Assembly (NCBI GenBank): GCA_022775005.1 | Contig: JALFJR010000061.1 | Span: 19,943-83,942 of the forward strand | From: Parabacteroides sp. | Lineage (GTDB): Bacteria; Bacteroidota; Bacteroidia; Bacteroidales; Tannerellaceae | DNA: 64,000 bases | Reading direction: 5' to 3' | Shown: positions 28,264 to 39,650 of the stretch, piece after piece | How the letters are laid out: the number at the start of each line of letters is the position of its first letter | How positions within the stretch are numbered: position 1 is the stretch's first letter | Position numbers and translations under genes: made by a program | The notes under the pieces: model-generated | Seen by the model: only the letters and a program-made list of their open reading frames with translations | Told to the model about the DNA's origin: nothing | Databases searched by the model: none

Positions 28264-29331
28264 ATGGAGATCGCAGCATTAGTTTCTGGAGGAGTGGATA
28301 GCTCCGTGGTGGTACATTTATTAAAGGAGGCAGGCTATGAGCCAACTATCTTTTACATCCGCATCGGGATGGAGGATAAGGATGGCTATATTGATTGTCC
28401 GGCGGAGGAAGATATTGAGATTACCTCGTATATCGCCCGCAAATATGGTTGTCGGTTTGAGATCGTTTCCCTGCACGAGGAGTATTGGGATCGGGTGGTT
28501 AGCTATACGATTGATTCGGTGAAACGGGGATTGACACCCAATCCGGATATGATGTGCAATAAGTTCATTAAGTTTGGTTGCTTCGAGGAGAAGTGGGGCA
28601 AGGACTTTGACAAGATTGCTACGGGTCATTATGCGACTACGACAGAGATAGATGGCAAGGTGTGGCTTTCGACCGCTAAAGATCCGGTGAAAGATCAAAC
28701 CGATTTCTTGGGGCAGATTACCCGCTTGCAGATTCAGAAGCTGATGTTCCCGATTGGTCATTTGATGAAGAGTGAGGTGCGAACCATAGCGGAGGCTCAG
28801 AAGTTGCCCAGTGCCAAGCGGAAAGATAGCCAAGGCATCTGTTTCTTGGGCAAAATCAACTACAATGAGTTTATCGAGCGTTATTTAGGAAAGCGCACCG
28901 GTAAGATTGTGGAATTGGAGACCGGGAAAGTTGTAGGCAAGCACAATGGCTATTGGTTTCACACGATTGGTCAGCGTAAGGGCTTGGGCTTGAGTGGTGG
29001 CCCTTGGTTTGTGATCAAGAAAGACATCAAACGCAATATCATCTATGTGTCTAATGGCTATGACCCGGAGACGCAATATGGAAAAGTAATCAATATGCAA
29101 GGATTTGATTTCATCACGGAGGATCCTTGGGGAGAGTTCACTGACGAAAAGGAGATTACTTTCAAGATTCGTCACACACCGGAGTTTACAAAGGGGCGAC
29201 TTCGTCGCATTGGCGATTTGTATCGGATAGAATCAGATGAGAAAATCCAGGGTATTGCTCCCGGGCAGTATGGCGTTGTGTATGATCAAGATCATCACCT
29301 CTGTTATGGCAGTGGAATGATCATTGAATAA
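28264..29331 (+). CDS. mnmA: tRNA-specific 2-thiouridylase
   Basis: [30 protein letters not shown]. Confidence 0.94.
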   Translation: MEIAALVSGGVDSSVVVHLLKEAGYEPTIFYIRIGMEDKDGYIDCPAEEDIEITSYIARKYGCRFEIVSLHEEYWDRVVSYTIDSVKRGLTPNPDMMCNKFIKFGCFEEKWGKDFDKIATGHYATTTEIDGKVWLSTAKDPVKDQTDFLGQITRLQIQKLMFPIGHLMKSEVRTIAEAQKLPSAKRKDSQGICFLGKINYNEFIERYLGKRTGKIVELETGKVVGKHNGYWFHTIGQRKGLGLSGGPWFVIKKDIKRNIIYVSNGYDPETQYGKVINMQGFDFITEDPWGEFTDEKEITFKIRHTPEFTKGRLRRIGDLYRIESDEKIQGIAPGQYGVVYDQDHHLCYGSGMIIE

Positions 29332-29343
29332 TTATGAATTTTG

Positions 29344-29420
29344 AATTATGAGTTTTGAATTTTGAATTAAGCGTTGGATAGCCATTATCGTCTATCATTC
29401 AAAATTCAAAACTCATAATT
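29344..29420. repeat. 24-bp perfect inverted repeat (bidirectional terminator or repeat element)
   Basis: AATTATGAGTTTTGAATTTTGAAT (29344-29367) vs ATTCAAAATTCAAAACTCATAATT (29397-29420). Confidence 0.8.
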
Positions 29421-29425
29421 ATTTG

Positions 29426-30367
29426 TTAGATTTTGTAGAGGGAGCTGATAGACTCACCGCTGCATACGCGACGGATCGCCTCAGCAAACATGTCGGCGAT
29501 AGACAGCACCTTTACCTTTGCGCATTTCTTTGCGTAAGGAATAGAATCCGTAAAGATCATCTCGGTCAAAGCGGATTGATCAACACGAGTAGAAGCCGGA
29601 TCAGACATCACCGCATGGCTGGCAATTGCACGAACTGATTTCGCACCATTCTCCATCATCAAGTTGGCCGCTTTCGTGATCGTGCCTGCGGTATCTACCA
29701 TATCATCTACCAAAAGAACATCCAATCCCTTCACGTCACCAATGATGCGCATCTCTGCGACTTCATTCGCACGCAAGCGAGATTTGTGGCAAATAACCAT
29801 CGGTACACCTAAATATTTAGAATAGCTGCTCGCACGCTTCGTACCACCTACGTCAGGTGTAGCGATACAAAGATTATCAATAGGCAGAGCGTTCTTAATG
29901 TGCTCCAAGAATACCGTTGAGGCATACAAGTGATCCACCGGCACGTTGAAAAATCCTTGAATCTGGTCAGCGTGCAGATCCATTGTGATCAAGCGATTGA
30001 TACCTGCGGTACTCAACATATCGGCGATCAATTTTGCACCGATAGAGACACGCGGTTTGTCTTTTCTATCTTGACGTGCCCAACCGAAATAGGGAATAAC
30101 TGCGATGATCGAATGTGCGGATGCACGTTTAGCGGCGTCAATCATCAACAACAACTCCATCAGATTGTCAGAGTTGGGGAAGGTAGATTGCACCAAGAAT
30201 ACATCTTTGCCACGAATGGATTCCTCGTAAGAAACGGAGAACTCACCATCAGCGAAGTGCTGGATATTCATTTGTCCCAGAGGACAACCTAAACTTTTGC
30301 AAATTTTCTCTGCAAGGTAACGGGAGTTGGTTCCCGAGAACACCAAGAATGGAGTTTGTGCGCTCAT
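29426..30367 (-). CDS. prs: Ribose-phosphate pyrophosphokinase
   Basis: FSGTNSRYLAEKI; PYFGWARQDRKDKPR; VLLVDDMVDTAGT. Confidence 0.96.
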   Translation of the reverse strand: MSAQTPFLVFSGTNSRYLAEKICKSLGCPLGQMNIQHFADGEFSVSYEESIRGKDVFLVQSTFPNSDNLMELLLMIDAAKRASAHSIIAVIPYFGWARQDRKDKPRVSIGAKLIADMLSTAGINRLITMDLHADQIQGFFNVPVDHLYASTVFLEHIKNALPIDNLCIATPDVGGTKRASSYSKYLGVPMVICHKSRLRANEVAEMRIIGDVKGLDVLLVDDMVDTAGTITKAANLMMENGAKSVRAIASHAVMSDPASTRVDQSALTEMIFTDSIPYAKKCAKVKVLSIADMFAEAIRRVCSGESISSLYKI

Positions 30368-30442
30368 TTTTGTAATTTATAAATGAATAGATTTGAATCG
30401 TGCCGCAAAATTACAAAACTTATTTACATTCCCTTGCTTATT

Positions 30443-30484
30443 AGAAAAGAAAAAAGCCCCGAACCGCACGGTCGGGGGCTTTTC
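30443..30484 (-). terminator. Rho-independent terminator/attenuator upstream of prs
   Basis: Minus strand AAAGCCCCCGACCGTGCGGTTCGGGGCTTTTTTCTTTT. Confidence 0.75.
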
Positions 30485-30530
30485 TATAGGCTGTGAAGTT
30501 AGTCCTTATTGAGGAACATCTCCATCAGCG

Positions 30531-30561
30531 TAAAGATAGAGTGGATTAATTTTTCTGCAAA
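30531..30561 (-). promoter_or_regulatory. Candidate Bacteroides-type promoter of the prs leader
   Basis: Minus strand TTTG - 19 bp - TATCTTTA. Confidence 0.45.
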
Positions 30562-30684
30562 CAAACAACAGAATGAGGAGACGAGCAAATTAAAGGTTTT
30601 AAGGGGCACTGTTGAGGGTATAAATTGTTATTTAGGGGCGAAATTTACTATTCAGGGGCGAAAATTCCGATGGAATGATTATTT

Positions 30685-31569
30685 TTGCAACCGATTAATG
30701 CGTCAAAAGGAGATTTATCAATGGGCATGTGGGATAAAAATATACCATCTTATATCTACGATAAGCAGCATATCGTGCAACTTATTTTGTGGACAGCCTT
30801 TTTTGCGTTGGTCTTTATCAATATCTATAAGCCCTTCAGCTCCTCTTCTTGGTATGATATTTCGGAGTTTAAGTTCTTTGTCTTCTCCAGCTTAATCATC
30901 CTGACGGGTGTCTTGGTGGTGGTGTTGAGTCGTATCATCATGTTCCACTGGGGGAAACGACACGCCATCTCTGTGGGAAACTATTCGATTTGGATCCTGT
31001 TAGAGATCTTCTTCATGTCGTTGTTCTATACGATTTATACATTGGTGCTTAATCCGGAAAGGGAATACATGGATGTGTTTGAGACCTCTACCATCAATAC
31101 CAGTTTGGTGTTGCTGCTGCCCTATTCAGTGTTGCATTTTTACTTTTCCTATAAAGATAAAGAGCGGCGATTGTTGCTGTTGGAAGAGCATCAAGAGGAG
31201 GTCATAGCTCGGCAAAGCGTTTTTTCATTCTATGATGAGAAACAAGAGCTTCGCCTGTCAGTGAAGCGAAGCGAATTGCTCTATTTGGAGTCGGCGGATA
31301 ATTATGTCTGCATCTGGTATCTGAGCAAAGGGCAATTGACCAAATTCCTCCTGCGCAACTCCTTGAAGGCGATGGAAGAACACTTCGCGGACACGAATGT
31401 GCTGCGTTGTCATCGCTCCTATATGGTCAATTTTGAGCAAGTGAAAGTGATTCGTCGGGAGAAGGAGGGGATTTTCCTTGAGTTAGGGATCGAGCGGGTG
31501 CCCGATATCCCCATCTCAAAGACTTATAGCGAGAAGGTTATGCGGTGGTTCCAGACCTATTCCGCATAA
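30685..31569 (+). CDS. LytTR DNA-binding domain membrane regulator
   Basis: N-terminal TM segments; C-term LYLESADNYVCIWYLSKGQLTKFLLRNSLKAMEE...VLRCHRSYMVN. Likely start at MGMWDKN (30721). Confidence 0.9.
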   Translation: MQPINASKGDLSMGMWDKNIPSYIYDKQHIVQLILWTAFFALVFINIYKPFSSSSWYDISEFKFFVFSSLIILTGVLVVVLSRIIMFHWGKRHAISVGNYSIWILLEIFFMSLFYTIYTLVLNPEREYMDVFETSTINTSLVLLLPYSVLHFYFSYKDKERRLLLLEEHQEEVIARQSVFSFYDEKQELRLSVKRSELLYLESADNYVCIWYLSKGQLTKFLLRNSLKAMEEHFADTNVLRCHRSYMVNFEQVKVIRREKEGIFLELGIERVPDIPISKTYSEKVMRWFQTYSA

Positions 31570-31585
31570 CCTTCGGTGGTTGCTT

Positions 31586-33760
31586 TTATTCCACTAATTG
31601 ATAATCGAGCTGTTTGCGATCCAAATTTGCCTGTGCCACCTTGATGGAGATCGGGTCGCCTAAGCGATATTGTCGTTTCTTCCGGCGGCCAATCAAGCAA
31701 TAGTTCTTCTCATCAAACTCGTAATAGTCATCATCCAAATCTCGGATGGGCACCAAGCCCTCGCATTTATTCTCATTGAGCTCCACATAAAGTCCCCATT
31801 CGGTGACTCCTGAGATCACGCCGTCGAAGACCTGACCCAACTTGTCTTGCATGAACTCAACCTGTTTATATTTGATGGAAGATCGCTCCGCGTTGGCTGC
31901 CACCTGCTCCATGCTGGAGCAATGATCGCACATCGCCTCATATTTCTTCTGCGTCACCGTGCGCCCTCCAGCTAAATAATGCTCCAACAATCGATGCACC
32001 ATCATGTCGGGGTAGCGACGGATAGGCGAGGTGAAATGCGTATAATAGTCGAAGGCCAATCCATAATGGCCGATGTTCTCCGTGGAGTAACGGGCTTTTT
32101 GCATGGATCGGATCGCAACGGTCTCGATCAAGTTCTCTTCCGGACGGCCTTGCACCTTGTCTAACAAACTATTGATGCCTTTCGATACCTCGACCTTGCT
32201 ACCGCTGGTCTTGACCTTGTAACCGAAGCGCCGGATGAACTGGGCGAAATTCTCCATCTTGTCTGGATCGGGCAACTCATGGATACGATAGACGAAGGTC
32301 TTGGGCTTTTTCCCCTTGGGAGGACAGCCTACAAACTCTGCCACGGTCCGGTTGGCCAAGAGCATGAACTCCTCGACCAGCTTGTTCGCCTCCTTGGCCA
32401 CCTTGAAATAGACGCTGAGCGGCTTGCCCTGCTCATCAATCTCAAACTTCACCTCATACCGGTCGAAATTGATCGCTCCCTGCTTGAAGCGACGCTCGCG
32501 CAGTTGTTGCGCTAACCCGTTTAACGCCAGCAATTCCTCTTTATAGTCACCCTCGCCCGTCTCGATCACCTGTTGCGCCTCCTCGTAGGTAAAACGGCGA
32601 TCGCTTTTGATGACTGTGCGGGCAATGTGCGATCTCACCACCTCGGCATGGCTGTTCAACTCGAAAATGGCCGAGAAACAGAGCTTCTCCTCGTTCGGCC
32701 GCAAGGAGCAAAGCTGATTGCACAGCCGCTCGGGGAGCATCGGGATGGTGCGATCCACCAAATAGACGGAGGTGGCTCGATTGAAAGCCTCGCGATCGAT
32801 CAGGCTCTCGGGCTTGACATAATGCGTCACGTCAGCAATGTGTACGCCCACTTCCCAATGGCCATTCTCTAACCGACGGGCCGACAGTGCGTCGTCGAAA
32901 TCCTTTGCGTCTTTCGGGTCGATGGTGAAGGTGGTGATGCCTCTGAAATCCTCTCGCTTGGCGATCTCTTCCGCCGTGATTTGATCGGAGATTTTATCGG
33001 CAGCTCTCTCCACCGCCTGCGGATACTTATAGGGGAGGCCAAACTCCGCCAAGATGGCGTGCATTTCCGCGTCGTTCTGTCCGGCAGAGCCCAAGATGTC
33101 CAGCACTTCGCCCATCGGGTTTTTCGCCTCTTTCGGCCACTCCACGATGCGCACCACGGCTTTGTCGCCATTCTTGCCCCCTTTCAGCTTGTCTTTGGGA
33201 ATGAAAATATCGTTTGCCAAGGTCTTATTCTCGGTGACTAAGAACGCGAAGCCTTTCATCACCTGCAGTTTGCCTACGAAAAGGCGCTCTTTGCTCTCCA
33301 GCACCTCGACCACCTCGCCCTCAGGCTCCGCTCCCTTGCGCTTGGCGAAGAGTTGCACCCGCACTTTGTCGCCATCCATCGCATGGCCGGAGTTGCGCTC
33401 GGCGATGAAGATCGGTGAGCCGCCATCTTCGGGGGTGAAAGAGTTTTTGCCGTTGCTGCGGCGCGAGAAGGTGCCGACCGCGATCGTGCCCAATCCATTC
33501 AGGCGATAACGCCCGCGATCCACCTCGCTGATGACATCCTCTGCCGCCAGATCATAGAGAATATCCACCACTTGCAGCTTCTGCACCTCATTGGTGGCGC
33601 CAATGACTTTGCTGATTTGCTTGTAATTGAAAGGTTCTTTCGGGGCGGCCTGGAAAACAGTCAGGATAGCCTCTATCATCTCTCCTTTTTTGAGGCGTCT
33701 GCCCTCTCTTGTTTTCTTTTTGCTTTTGCTTTCCTCTTTGGTTGACTTATGCTTTGCCAT
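31586..33760 (-). CDS. rnr: Ribonuclease R
   Basis: RNB domain FTIDPKDAKDFDDALS; HYGLAFDYYTHFTSPIRRYPD; S1 domain. Confidence 0.95.
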   Translation of the reverse strand: MAKHKSTKEESKSKKKTREGRRLKKGEMIEAILTVFQAAPKEPFNYKQISKVIGATNEVQKLQVVDILYDLAAEDVISEVDRGRYRLNGLGTIAVGTFSRRSNGKNSFTPEDGGSPIFIAERNSGHAMDGDKVRVQLFAKRKGAEPEGEVVEVLESKERLFVGKLQVMKGFAFLVTENKTLANDIFIPKDKLKGGKNGDKAVVRIVEWPKEAKNPMGEVLDILGSAGQNDAEMHAILAEFGLPYKYPQAVERAADKISDQITAEEIAKREDFRGITTFTIDPKDAKDFDDALSARRLENGHWEVGVHIADVTHYVKPESLIDREAFNRATSVYLVDRTIPMLPERLCNQLCSLRPNEEKLCFSAIFELNSHAEVVRSHIARTVIKSDRRFTYEEAQQVIETGEGDYKEELLALNGLAQQLRERRFKQGAINFDRYEVKFEIDEQGKPLSVYFKVAKEANKLVEEFMLLANRTVAEFVGCPPKGKKPKTFVYRIHELPDPDKMENFAQFIRRFGYKVKTSGSKVEVSKGINSLLDKVQGRPEENLIETVAIRSMQKARYSTENIGHYGLAFDYYTHFTSPIRRYPDMMVHRLLEHYLAGGRTVTQKKYEAMCDHCSSMEQVAANAERSSIKYKQVEFMQDKLGQVFDGVISGVTEWGLYVELNENKCEGLVPIRDLDDDYYEFDEKNYCLIGRRKKRQYRLGDPISIKVAQANLDRKQLDYQLVE

Positions 33761-33868
33761 AATTTAATACGTATTAATGAAAGGCTTTCTGCCCTCTCAA
33801 CAGACAAAGGTAGATATTTGTTTGATACGGTCGTATGAAAAAAAAGTTTTTGGTGGGAAACGACTGCA

Positions 33869-33932
33869 TCGACAGGACTTCTTGGGGATTTGGAGTGCCG
33901 TCTGCAAGCTCGACAGGACTTCTTGGGGATTT
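33869..33932. repeat. 23-bp direct repeat, two copies, 41-bp period
   Basis: TCGACAGGACTTCTTGGGGATTT at 33869-33891 and 33910-33932. Confidence 0.85.
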
Positions 33933-34000
33933 TCTCTGCGTCAAGAGAAGAAGTTGGAAAGGAATGCTTATCTTTGCTCCTCAAAAAAATAGAAGGACAG

Positions 34001-35128
34001 ATGAGCGTAGAAATAAGAGAAGTTACCACCAAGAAGGATTTGAGAAAATTCGTAAAGTTCAATATCGACCTGTATGCGGGTAACCCCTATCATGTACCCG
34101 GGCTAATCGACGAGGAGATGATGACGTTGGATCCAAAAAAGAATCCGGCGTTCGAGGTCTGCGATTCGGTTTACTATTTAGCCTATAAAGATGGAAAAGT
34201 GGCGGGACGCATCGCCGGCATCGTCAATCGTCCGAGCAATGAGATCTGGCAGCAACAGCGGGCACGCTTTGGCTTCGTGGATTTTATCGACGACGATGAG
34301 GTGGCGGATGCCCTGTTTGGTGCGGTTGAGCAATGGGCCCGGTCGAAAGGGCTGAAAGAGCTGGTCGGCCCGATGGGTTTCACCGATATGGATCATGAGG
34401 GTATGCTGATCGAGGGTTTCGATCAATTGGGAACGATGGCGACGATCTATAACTACCCTTATTACCCGAAGCAGATGGAGCGCATGGGTTATGTCAAGGA
34501 TAAGGATTGGCATGAGTTTAAGATCTATGTTCCGGATGGCGTGCCCGAGAAGCATTTGCGCATCGGCGAGATCGTGAAGAAGAAATATGGCTTGAAGGTG
34601 ATGAAATTTAAGTCGGCGAAGGAGATCATGCCCTATGCGCGTCCCCTTTTCCATACCTTGAACGAGGCTTACGCCCCCTTATATGGCTTCGCTCCGCTGA
34701 CCGAGAAGCAAATTGATTACTACATAAACATGTACATCCCGATGTTGCGCTTCGACTTGGTGACCATCATCGTGCGCGAGGCGGATAACGCCGTGATCGG
34801 CTTTGGCATCTCTTTGCCCAGCTTGTCGAAGGCGATGCAGAAAGCGAACGGTCGGTTGCTGCCTTTTGGATGGCTCCATCTCTTGAAAGCCTTGAAGAGC
34901 AAGCCGAAAATCGTGGATCTTTATTTGACCGGTGTCTTGCCTGAGTATCAGAACAAGGGTGTCAATGCCCTGTTGTTTAACGACCTGATCCCGGTTTATC
35001 GCAGCGTGGGCGCGGTGTATGCCGAGAGCAATCCGGAGTTGGAGACCAACAATGCGGTACAGGCGCAGTGGGATTATTTCAAGCGCGAGCATCATAAGAC
35101 CAGAAGAGCATTCATCAAAACATTATAA
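34001..35128 (+). CDS. GNAT-like N-acetyltransferase family protein
   Basis: [25 protein letters not shown]...; [19 protein letters not shown]-track start at 33890 would run through the direct repeat, so ATG 34001 preferred. Confidence 0.75.
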   Translation: MSVEIREVTTKKDLRKFVKFNIDLYAGNPYHVPGLIDEEMMTLDPKKNPAFEVCDSVYYLAYKDGKVAGRIAGIVNRPSNEIWQQQRARFGFVDFIDDDEVADALFGAVEQWARSKGLKELVGPMGFTDMDHEGMLIEGFDQLGTMATIYNYPYYPKQMERMGYVKDKDWHEFKIYVPDGVPEKHLRIGEIVKKKYGLKVMKFKSAKEIMPYARPLFHTLNEAYAPLYGFAPLTEKQIDYYINMYIPMLRFDLVTIIVREADNAVIGFGISLPSLSKAMQKANGRLLPFGWLHLLKALKSKPKIVDLYLTGVLPEYQNKGVNALLFNDLIPVYRSVGAVYAESNPELETNNAVQAQWDYFKREHHKTRRAFIKTL

Positions 35129-35133
35129 TAGAT

Positions 35134-36999
35134 ATGGAAGAGCAACACACACCGATACTCCCATCGGCTGATTACAACGATGAAGATATCAAGACATTAG
35201 ATTGGATGGAGCATATCCGTCGGCGTCCGGGTATGTACATTGGAAAGCTGGGCGACGGCAGTTATGCGGATGATGGAATCTATGTGTTGCTGAAAGAGGT
35301 GCTGGACAACTCCATTGATGAGTACATGATGGGGTTTGGCAAGACCATCGAGGTGACGATTGAGGAGGGAACCGTGGCCGTGCGCGACTATGGTCGTGGC
35401 GTTCCCTTGGGCAAGGTGGTCGATGTCTCCAGCAAGATGAATACCGGCGCCAAGTATGATAGCAAAGCCTTTAAGAAATCGGTGGGCTTGAATGGTGTCG
35501 GCATCAAGGCGGTGAATGCGTTGAGCAGCTACTTCCTGATCACCAGCTATCGGGATGGCGAGTGCAAGCGGGTGGAATACAGCAAGGCGGTGATCACCGA
35601 GGAGGCGGAGATTCAGCCCTCTGAGGAGGCGAACGGCACGTCGGTTTATTTCATCCCCGACAAGGAGATCTTCAAGAATTATGCCTATAAAGAGGAGTAT
35701 GTGGAGGCGTTGCTCAAGAATTATGTATTCCTCAATTCCGGCTTGACTATCTTATATAATGGTCGAAAGTTTTATTCTCGGAATGGCTTGGTTGATTTGC
35801 TGAACGAGAATATGACGACCGACCCCTTGTACCCGATCATTCATCTCAAGGGCGACGACATTGAGGTGGTCATCACGCATAGCAACCAATATGGCGAGGA
35901 GTATTATTCCTTCGTGAATGGCCAGCATACGACGCAAGGAGGTACGCATTTGTCGGCCTTTAAGGAGTCTGTCGGGCGAGTGATCAAGGAGTATTACAAT
36001 AAAAACTTCGAGTATTCGGATATTCGTGCCGGCATCGTGGCGGCGATCAGCATCAAGGTGGAGGAGCCGGTGTTTGAGAGCCAGACGAAGACGAAGTTAG
36101 GCTCGAAAGATATGGGACCCGATGGCCCGACCGTGGCGAAGTTCATTGGCGACTTCATCAAGAATGATCTGGACAATTACCTGCATAAACACTTGGAGAT
36201 TGCTGACGCACTACTGAAGAAGATTTTAGAGTCGGAGAAGGAACGTAAGGCGATTGCCGGCGTGACGAAGTTGGCGCGTGAGCGTGCCAAGAAGGCCAAT
36301 CTGCATAACCGGAAGTTGCGCGATTGCCGCATCCATCTCAACGATGCCAAGGGAGATATGTTGGAGGAGAGCAGCATCTTCATCACGGAGGGAGATTCGG
36401 CCAGTGGCTCCATCACGAAGAGCCGTAACCCCAATTTCCAGGCTGTATTCAGTTTGCGCGGTAAGCCGTTGAATAGTTATGGATTAACCAAGAAGATCGT
36501 GTATGAGAACGAGGAGTTCAATCTGCTGCAAGCCGCGTTGAATATTGAGGATGGGTTGGATGGTTTGCGGTATAATAAAGTGATTATCGCGACGGATGCC
36601 GATGTGGATGGTATGCATATCCGCCTGCTGTTGATCACCTTCTTCTTGCAGTTCTTCCCCGACCTGATCAAGCGGAATCATGTCTATATCCTGCAGACGC
36701 CCCTTTTCCGTGTGCGCAACCGGCAGCAGACGTGGTATTGCTATTCCGAGGAGGAGCGTCTGGCGGCGATTGAGGCGGCGGGAAAGAATCCGGAAATCAC
36801 CCGCTTCAAAGGTTTGGGCGAGATCTCGCCGGATGAGTTCAAGCATTTCATCGGGAAGGATATGCGTTTGGATCCGGTCACCATGAAGAAAGAGGATTTA
36901 GTGAAGGATATGCTGGAGTTTTATATGGGTAAGAACACCATGGAACGGCAGAATTTTATTATCGAAAACTTAGTGGTAGAAGAAGATGTGGTCAGCTGA
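35134..36999 (+). CDS. parE: DNA topoisomerase IV subunit B (type IIA topoisomerase ATPase)
   Basis: [38 protein letters not shown]. Confidence 0.92.
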   Translation: MEEQHTPILPSADYNDEDIKTLDWMEHIRRRPGMYIGKLGDGSYADDGIYVLLKEVLDNSIDEYMMGFGKTIEVTIEEGTVAVRDYGRGVPLGKVVDVSSKMNTGAKYDSKAFKKSVGLNGVGIKAVNALSSYFLITSYRDGECKRVEYSKAVITEEAEIQPSEEANGTSVYFIPDKEIFKNYAYKEEYVEALLKNYVFLNSGLTILYNGRKFYSRNGLVDLLNENMTTDPLYPIIHLKGDDIEVVITHSNQYGEEYYSFVNGQHTTQGGTHLSAFKESVGRVIKEYYNKNFEYSDIRAGIVAAISIKVEEPVFESQTKTKLGSKDMGPDGPTVAKFIGDFIKNDLDNYLHKHLEIADALLKKILESEKERKAIAGVTKLARERAKKANLHNRKLRDCRIHLNDAKGDMLEESSIFITEGDSASGSITKSRNPNFQAVFSLRGKPLNSYGLTKKIVYENEEFNLLQAALNIEDGLDGLRYNKVIIATDADVDGMHIRLLLITFFLQFFPDLIKRNHVYILQTPLFRVRNRQQTWYCYSEEERLAAIEAAGKNPEITRFKGLGEISPDEFKHFIGKDMRLDPVTMKKEDLVKDMLEFYMGKNTMERQNFIIENLVVEEDVVS

Positions 37000-37459
37000 A
37001 CAAAGACGGATCGCCCTCTTCCCCGGCACCTTTGATCCCTTTACGTTGGGGCATCAATCGTTGGTGGAGCGGGTTTTGACCTGTGCGGATGCGGTGGTCA
37101 TTGCGATCGGAATCAATGAGAAGAAGCAAACCTATTATACGTTGGAGCAACGGGTGTCGGCTATTCAACGTCTTTATGCCGATGAACCGAGGGTCAAGGT
37201 GATTACCTACTCCGGCTTGACCGTGGATGTAGCGCAACAGGAGGGAGCCAGCTTCATCTTGCGCGGTGTGCGTTCGGTGATTGATTTTGAGTATGAGAAG
37301 TCGATTGCCGATGTCAATCGACAGTTGACAGGCATAGAGACCCTGCTGCTCTTTACAGAGCCGGCGTATGCCCATATTAGTTCCAGTGTGGTACGTGAAT
37401 TGCTTCATTTCGGGAGAGATGTCTCCGCGTTTGTCCCGAAAGAGACACAGTTGTATTGA
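36986..37459 (+). CDS. coaD: Phosphopantetheine adenylyltransferase
   Basis: [21 protein letters not shown]. Confidence 0.95.
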   Translation: MWSAEQRRIALFPGTFDPFTLGHQSLVERVLTCADAVVIAIGINEKKQTYYTLEQRVSAIQRLYADEPRVKVITYSGLTVDVAQQEGASFILRGVRSVIDFEYEKSIADVNRQLTGIETLLLFTEPAYAHISSSVVRELLHFGRDVSAFVPKETQLY

Positions 37460-37477
37460 TATAGTAAAAGAAAAGTA

Positions 37478-39067
37478 ATGAGAAAGATTGTTTTGAGTTG
37501 TTTGATTAGTTGGAGCGTAGTGATTTGTTCGATGGCGCAACAAGCCAGTGTGGATGCGCGCAAGTTGCAATTGGCCCTGTTTGCCATTTCTAATTTATAT
37601 GTCGATTCCACCAGCGAGACGAAACTGGTAGAAGATGCGATTGTGGGGATGCTGGAAAAGTTGGATCCGCACTCTACCTATATGGATCCGGAGGAAACCA
37701 AGGAAATGACCGAGCCGTTGCAAGGCAATTTTGATGGCATTGGCATTCAATTTAATATGCTGACCGATACGGTGTATGTGATTCAGGTCATTCCGGGAGG
37801 CCCTTCTGAGAAAGTGGGTCTGATGGCAGGCGATCGTATCGTTGAGGTGGATGACACGTTGATTGCTGGTGTGAAGATGAAAACCACGGAGGTGATGAAA
37901 CGGCTGCGCGGCCCTAAAGGCACGGAGGTGCGTGTGAAGGTGAAGCGAGGAGAGAATCCCGACTTGATGGAGTTTCGCATTATCCGAGGAAAGATCCCCA
38001 TGTATAGCTTGGATGCGGCTTATATGGCGGATAAACATACGGGTTATATTAAGCTGAACCGTTTTGCGGCCTCTTCGGCAAATGAGTTTCGGGAAGCCTT
38101 GGAGAAATTACGCAAGGAGGGGATGAAGCAATTGATCCTGGATTTGCAAGGAAATGGCGGTGGTTATCTCAATATTGCGATCGAGTTAGCCGATGAGTTC
38201 TTGGAGAAACAGCGTTTGATTGTCTATACAAAAGGCAGTAAACAACCTCGTGAGGAGGCTCACTCTACAGCGCGCGGGCAGTTCCAAGAGGGACGATTGG
38301 TCATCTTGGTGGATGAGTCGTCTGCTTCTGCCAGTGAGATTGTCACCGGAGCCGTGCAGGATTGGGATAGAGGTGTCGTGATCGGTCGTCGCACGTTTGG
38401 CAAGGGATTGGTGCAGAAACCGATTCCGCTGCCGGATGGTTCCATGATTCGTTTGACGGTTTCTCGCTATTACACGCCGACGGGCCGTTGCATCCAGAAG
38501 CCTTATGAGCAGGGCAATTTGGATGCCTATCACCATGACCTGATCGATCGGTATAATCGTGGGGAGTTGATGACGGCAGACAGCATTCATTTCCCCGACT
38601 CTATGAAGTATCAGACCTTGGTCACCGAGCGAACGGTGTATGGCGGCGGTGGCATCATGCCGGATGTGTTTATTCCTGTTGATACGACCCGTTATACGGA
38701 TTATCACCGGAAGTTAGTAGCTTCGGGTATGGTGAATCGGTTGGCTATGAATTATATTGATCGTCATCGTGCGGAGCTGAAAATGGCCTATCCAACCTTT
38801 GCTGCTTATAAACAGGCCTTTGTTGTGGACGAGGCGCTTTTGCAAGAGCTGATTCAGCTGGGGGAGCAGGAGCAAATCAAGTTTGACGAGTCGGAGTATG
38901 CGCGTTCAAAGGCACTGATTGCTTTGCAGGTGAAGGCATTGATCGCTCGTGATCTGTTTGATATGGCACAATATTTCCAGATTATCAACGAGGATAATCC
39001 CAGCTATCTGAAAGCCTTGGAGATTATCAATTCCAAAGAGCAATATAATCGGTTGCTGAAGCGATAG
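37478..39067 (+). CDS. S41 family C-terminal processing peptidase
   Basis: Signal peptide, PDZ, LVDESSASASEIVTGAVQDWDRGVVIGRRTFGKG. Confidence 0.95.
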   Translation: MRKIVLSCLISWSVVICSMAQQASVDARKLQLALFAISNLYVDSTSETKLVEDAIVGMLEKLDPHSTYMDPEETKEMTEPLQGNFDGIGIQFNMLTDTVYVIQVIPGGPSEKVGLMAGDRIVEVDDTLIAGVKMKTTEVMKRLRGPKGTEVRVKVKRGENPDLMEFRIIRGKIPMYSLDAAYMADKHTGYIKLNRFAASSANEFREALEKLRKEGMKQLILDLQGNGGGYLNIAIELADEFLEKQRLIVYTKGSKQPREEAHSTARGQFQEGRLVILVDESSASASEIVTGAVQDWDRGVVIGRRTFGKGLVQKPIPLPDGSMIRLTVSRYYTPTGRCIQKPYEQGNLDAYHHDLIDRYNRGELMTADSIHFPDSMKYQTLVTERTVYGGGGIMPDVFIPVDTTRYTDYHRKLVASGMVNRLAMNYIDRHRAELKMAYPTFAAYKQAFVVDEALLQELIQLGEQEQIKFDESEYARSKALIALQVKALIARDLFDMAQYFQIINEDNPSYLKALEIINSKEQYNRLLKR

Positions 39068-39116
39068 GGAATACAGGTTTATGTAGGTTAAATCTTTAAT
39101 TAATAAGTATAGTGCT

Positions 39117-39650
39117 ATGTATTGGACGTTGTTTCTTACGTTCATGAAGATTGGTATGTTTACGATCGGAGGTGGTTATGCGATGCTGCCCTTGATCCAG
39201 CGTGAGGTGGTTGACCGGGGTTGGATGAGCAAGGAGGAGTTCGTTGATATTTTTGCTGTGGCGCAATCCTTACCCGGTATCTTTGCGGTGAACATATCTA
39301 TCTTTGTGGGTTATCGCCTCAAAAAGAAGTTGGGCGGTTGTATTTGTGCGTTGGGGACGATTTTGCCCTCTTTCATGATCATTCTGCTGATTGCGTTGTG
39401 TTTTACGCAGGTGAAAGACAATGTCTGGGTAGAGAAGGCTTTCAAGGGATTGCGGCCTGCGGTAGTGGCCTTGATCGCTGTGCCCTGTTTGACGACCGCT
39501 CGTTCGATCAAGCTTTCTTACAAGCAACTGATCATTCCGGTGGGTGCGGCTTTATTGATTTGGTTAGGCGGTGTGTCTCCGGCTTGGATCATTTTAGCGG
39601 CGATTGTGGGTGGATTATTTTATGGATTGAATAAGCAAAAAGAGGTATGA
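39117..39650 (+). CDS. Chromate transporter
   Basis: FMKIGMFTIGGGYAMLPLIQREVV; AVAQSLPGIFAVNIS. Confidence 0.9.
   Translation: MYWTLFLTFMKIGMFTIGGGYAMLPLIQREVVDRGWMSKEEFVDIFAVAQSLPGIFAVNISIFVGYRLKKKLGGCICALGTILPSFMIILLIALCFTQVKDNVWVEKAFKGLRPAVVALIAVPCLTTARSIKLSYKQLIIPVGAALLIWLGGVSPAWIILAAIVGGLFYGLNKQKEV

Noticed and set aside
30685-31569. LytTR protein as regulator of the 21-bp repeats
   Set aside because: Spacing resembles LytTR sites, but TTCGTCTTC does not match the LytTR consensus and the gene is 10 kb away; no support.
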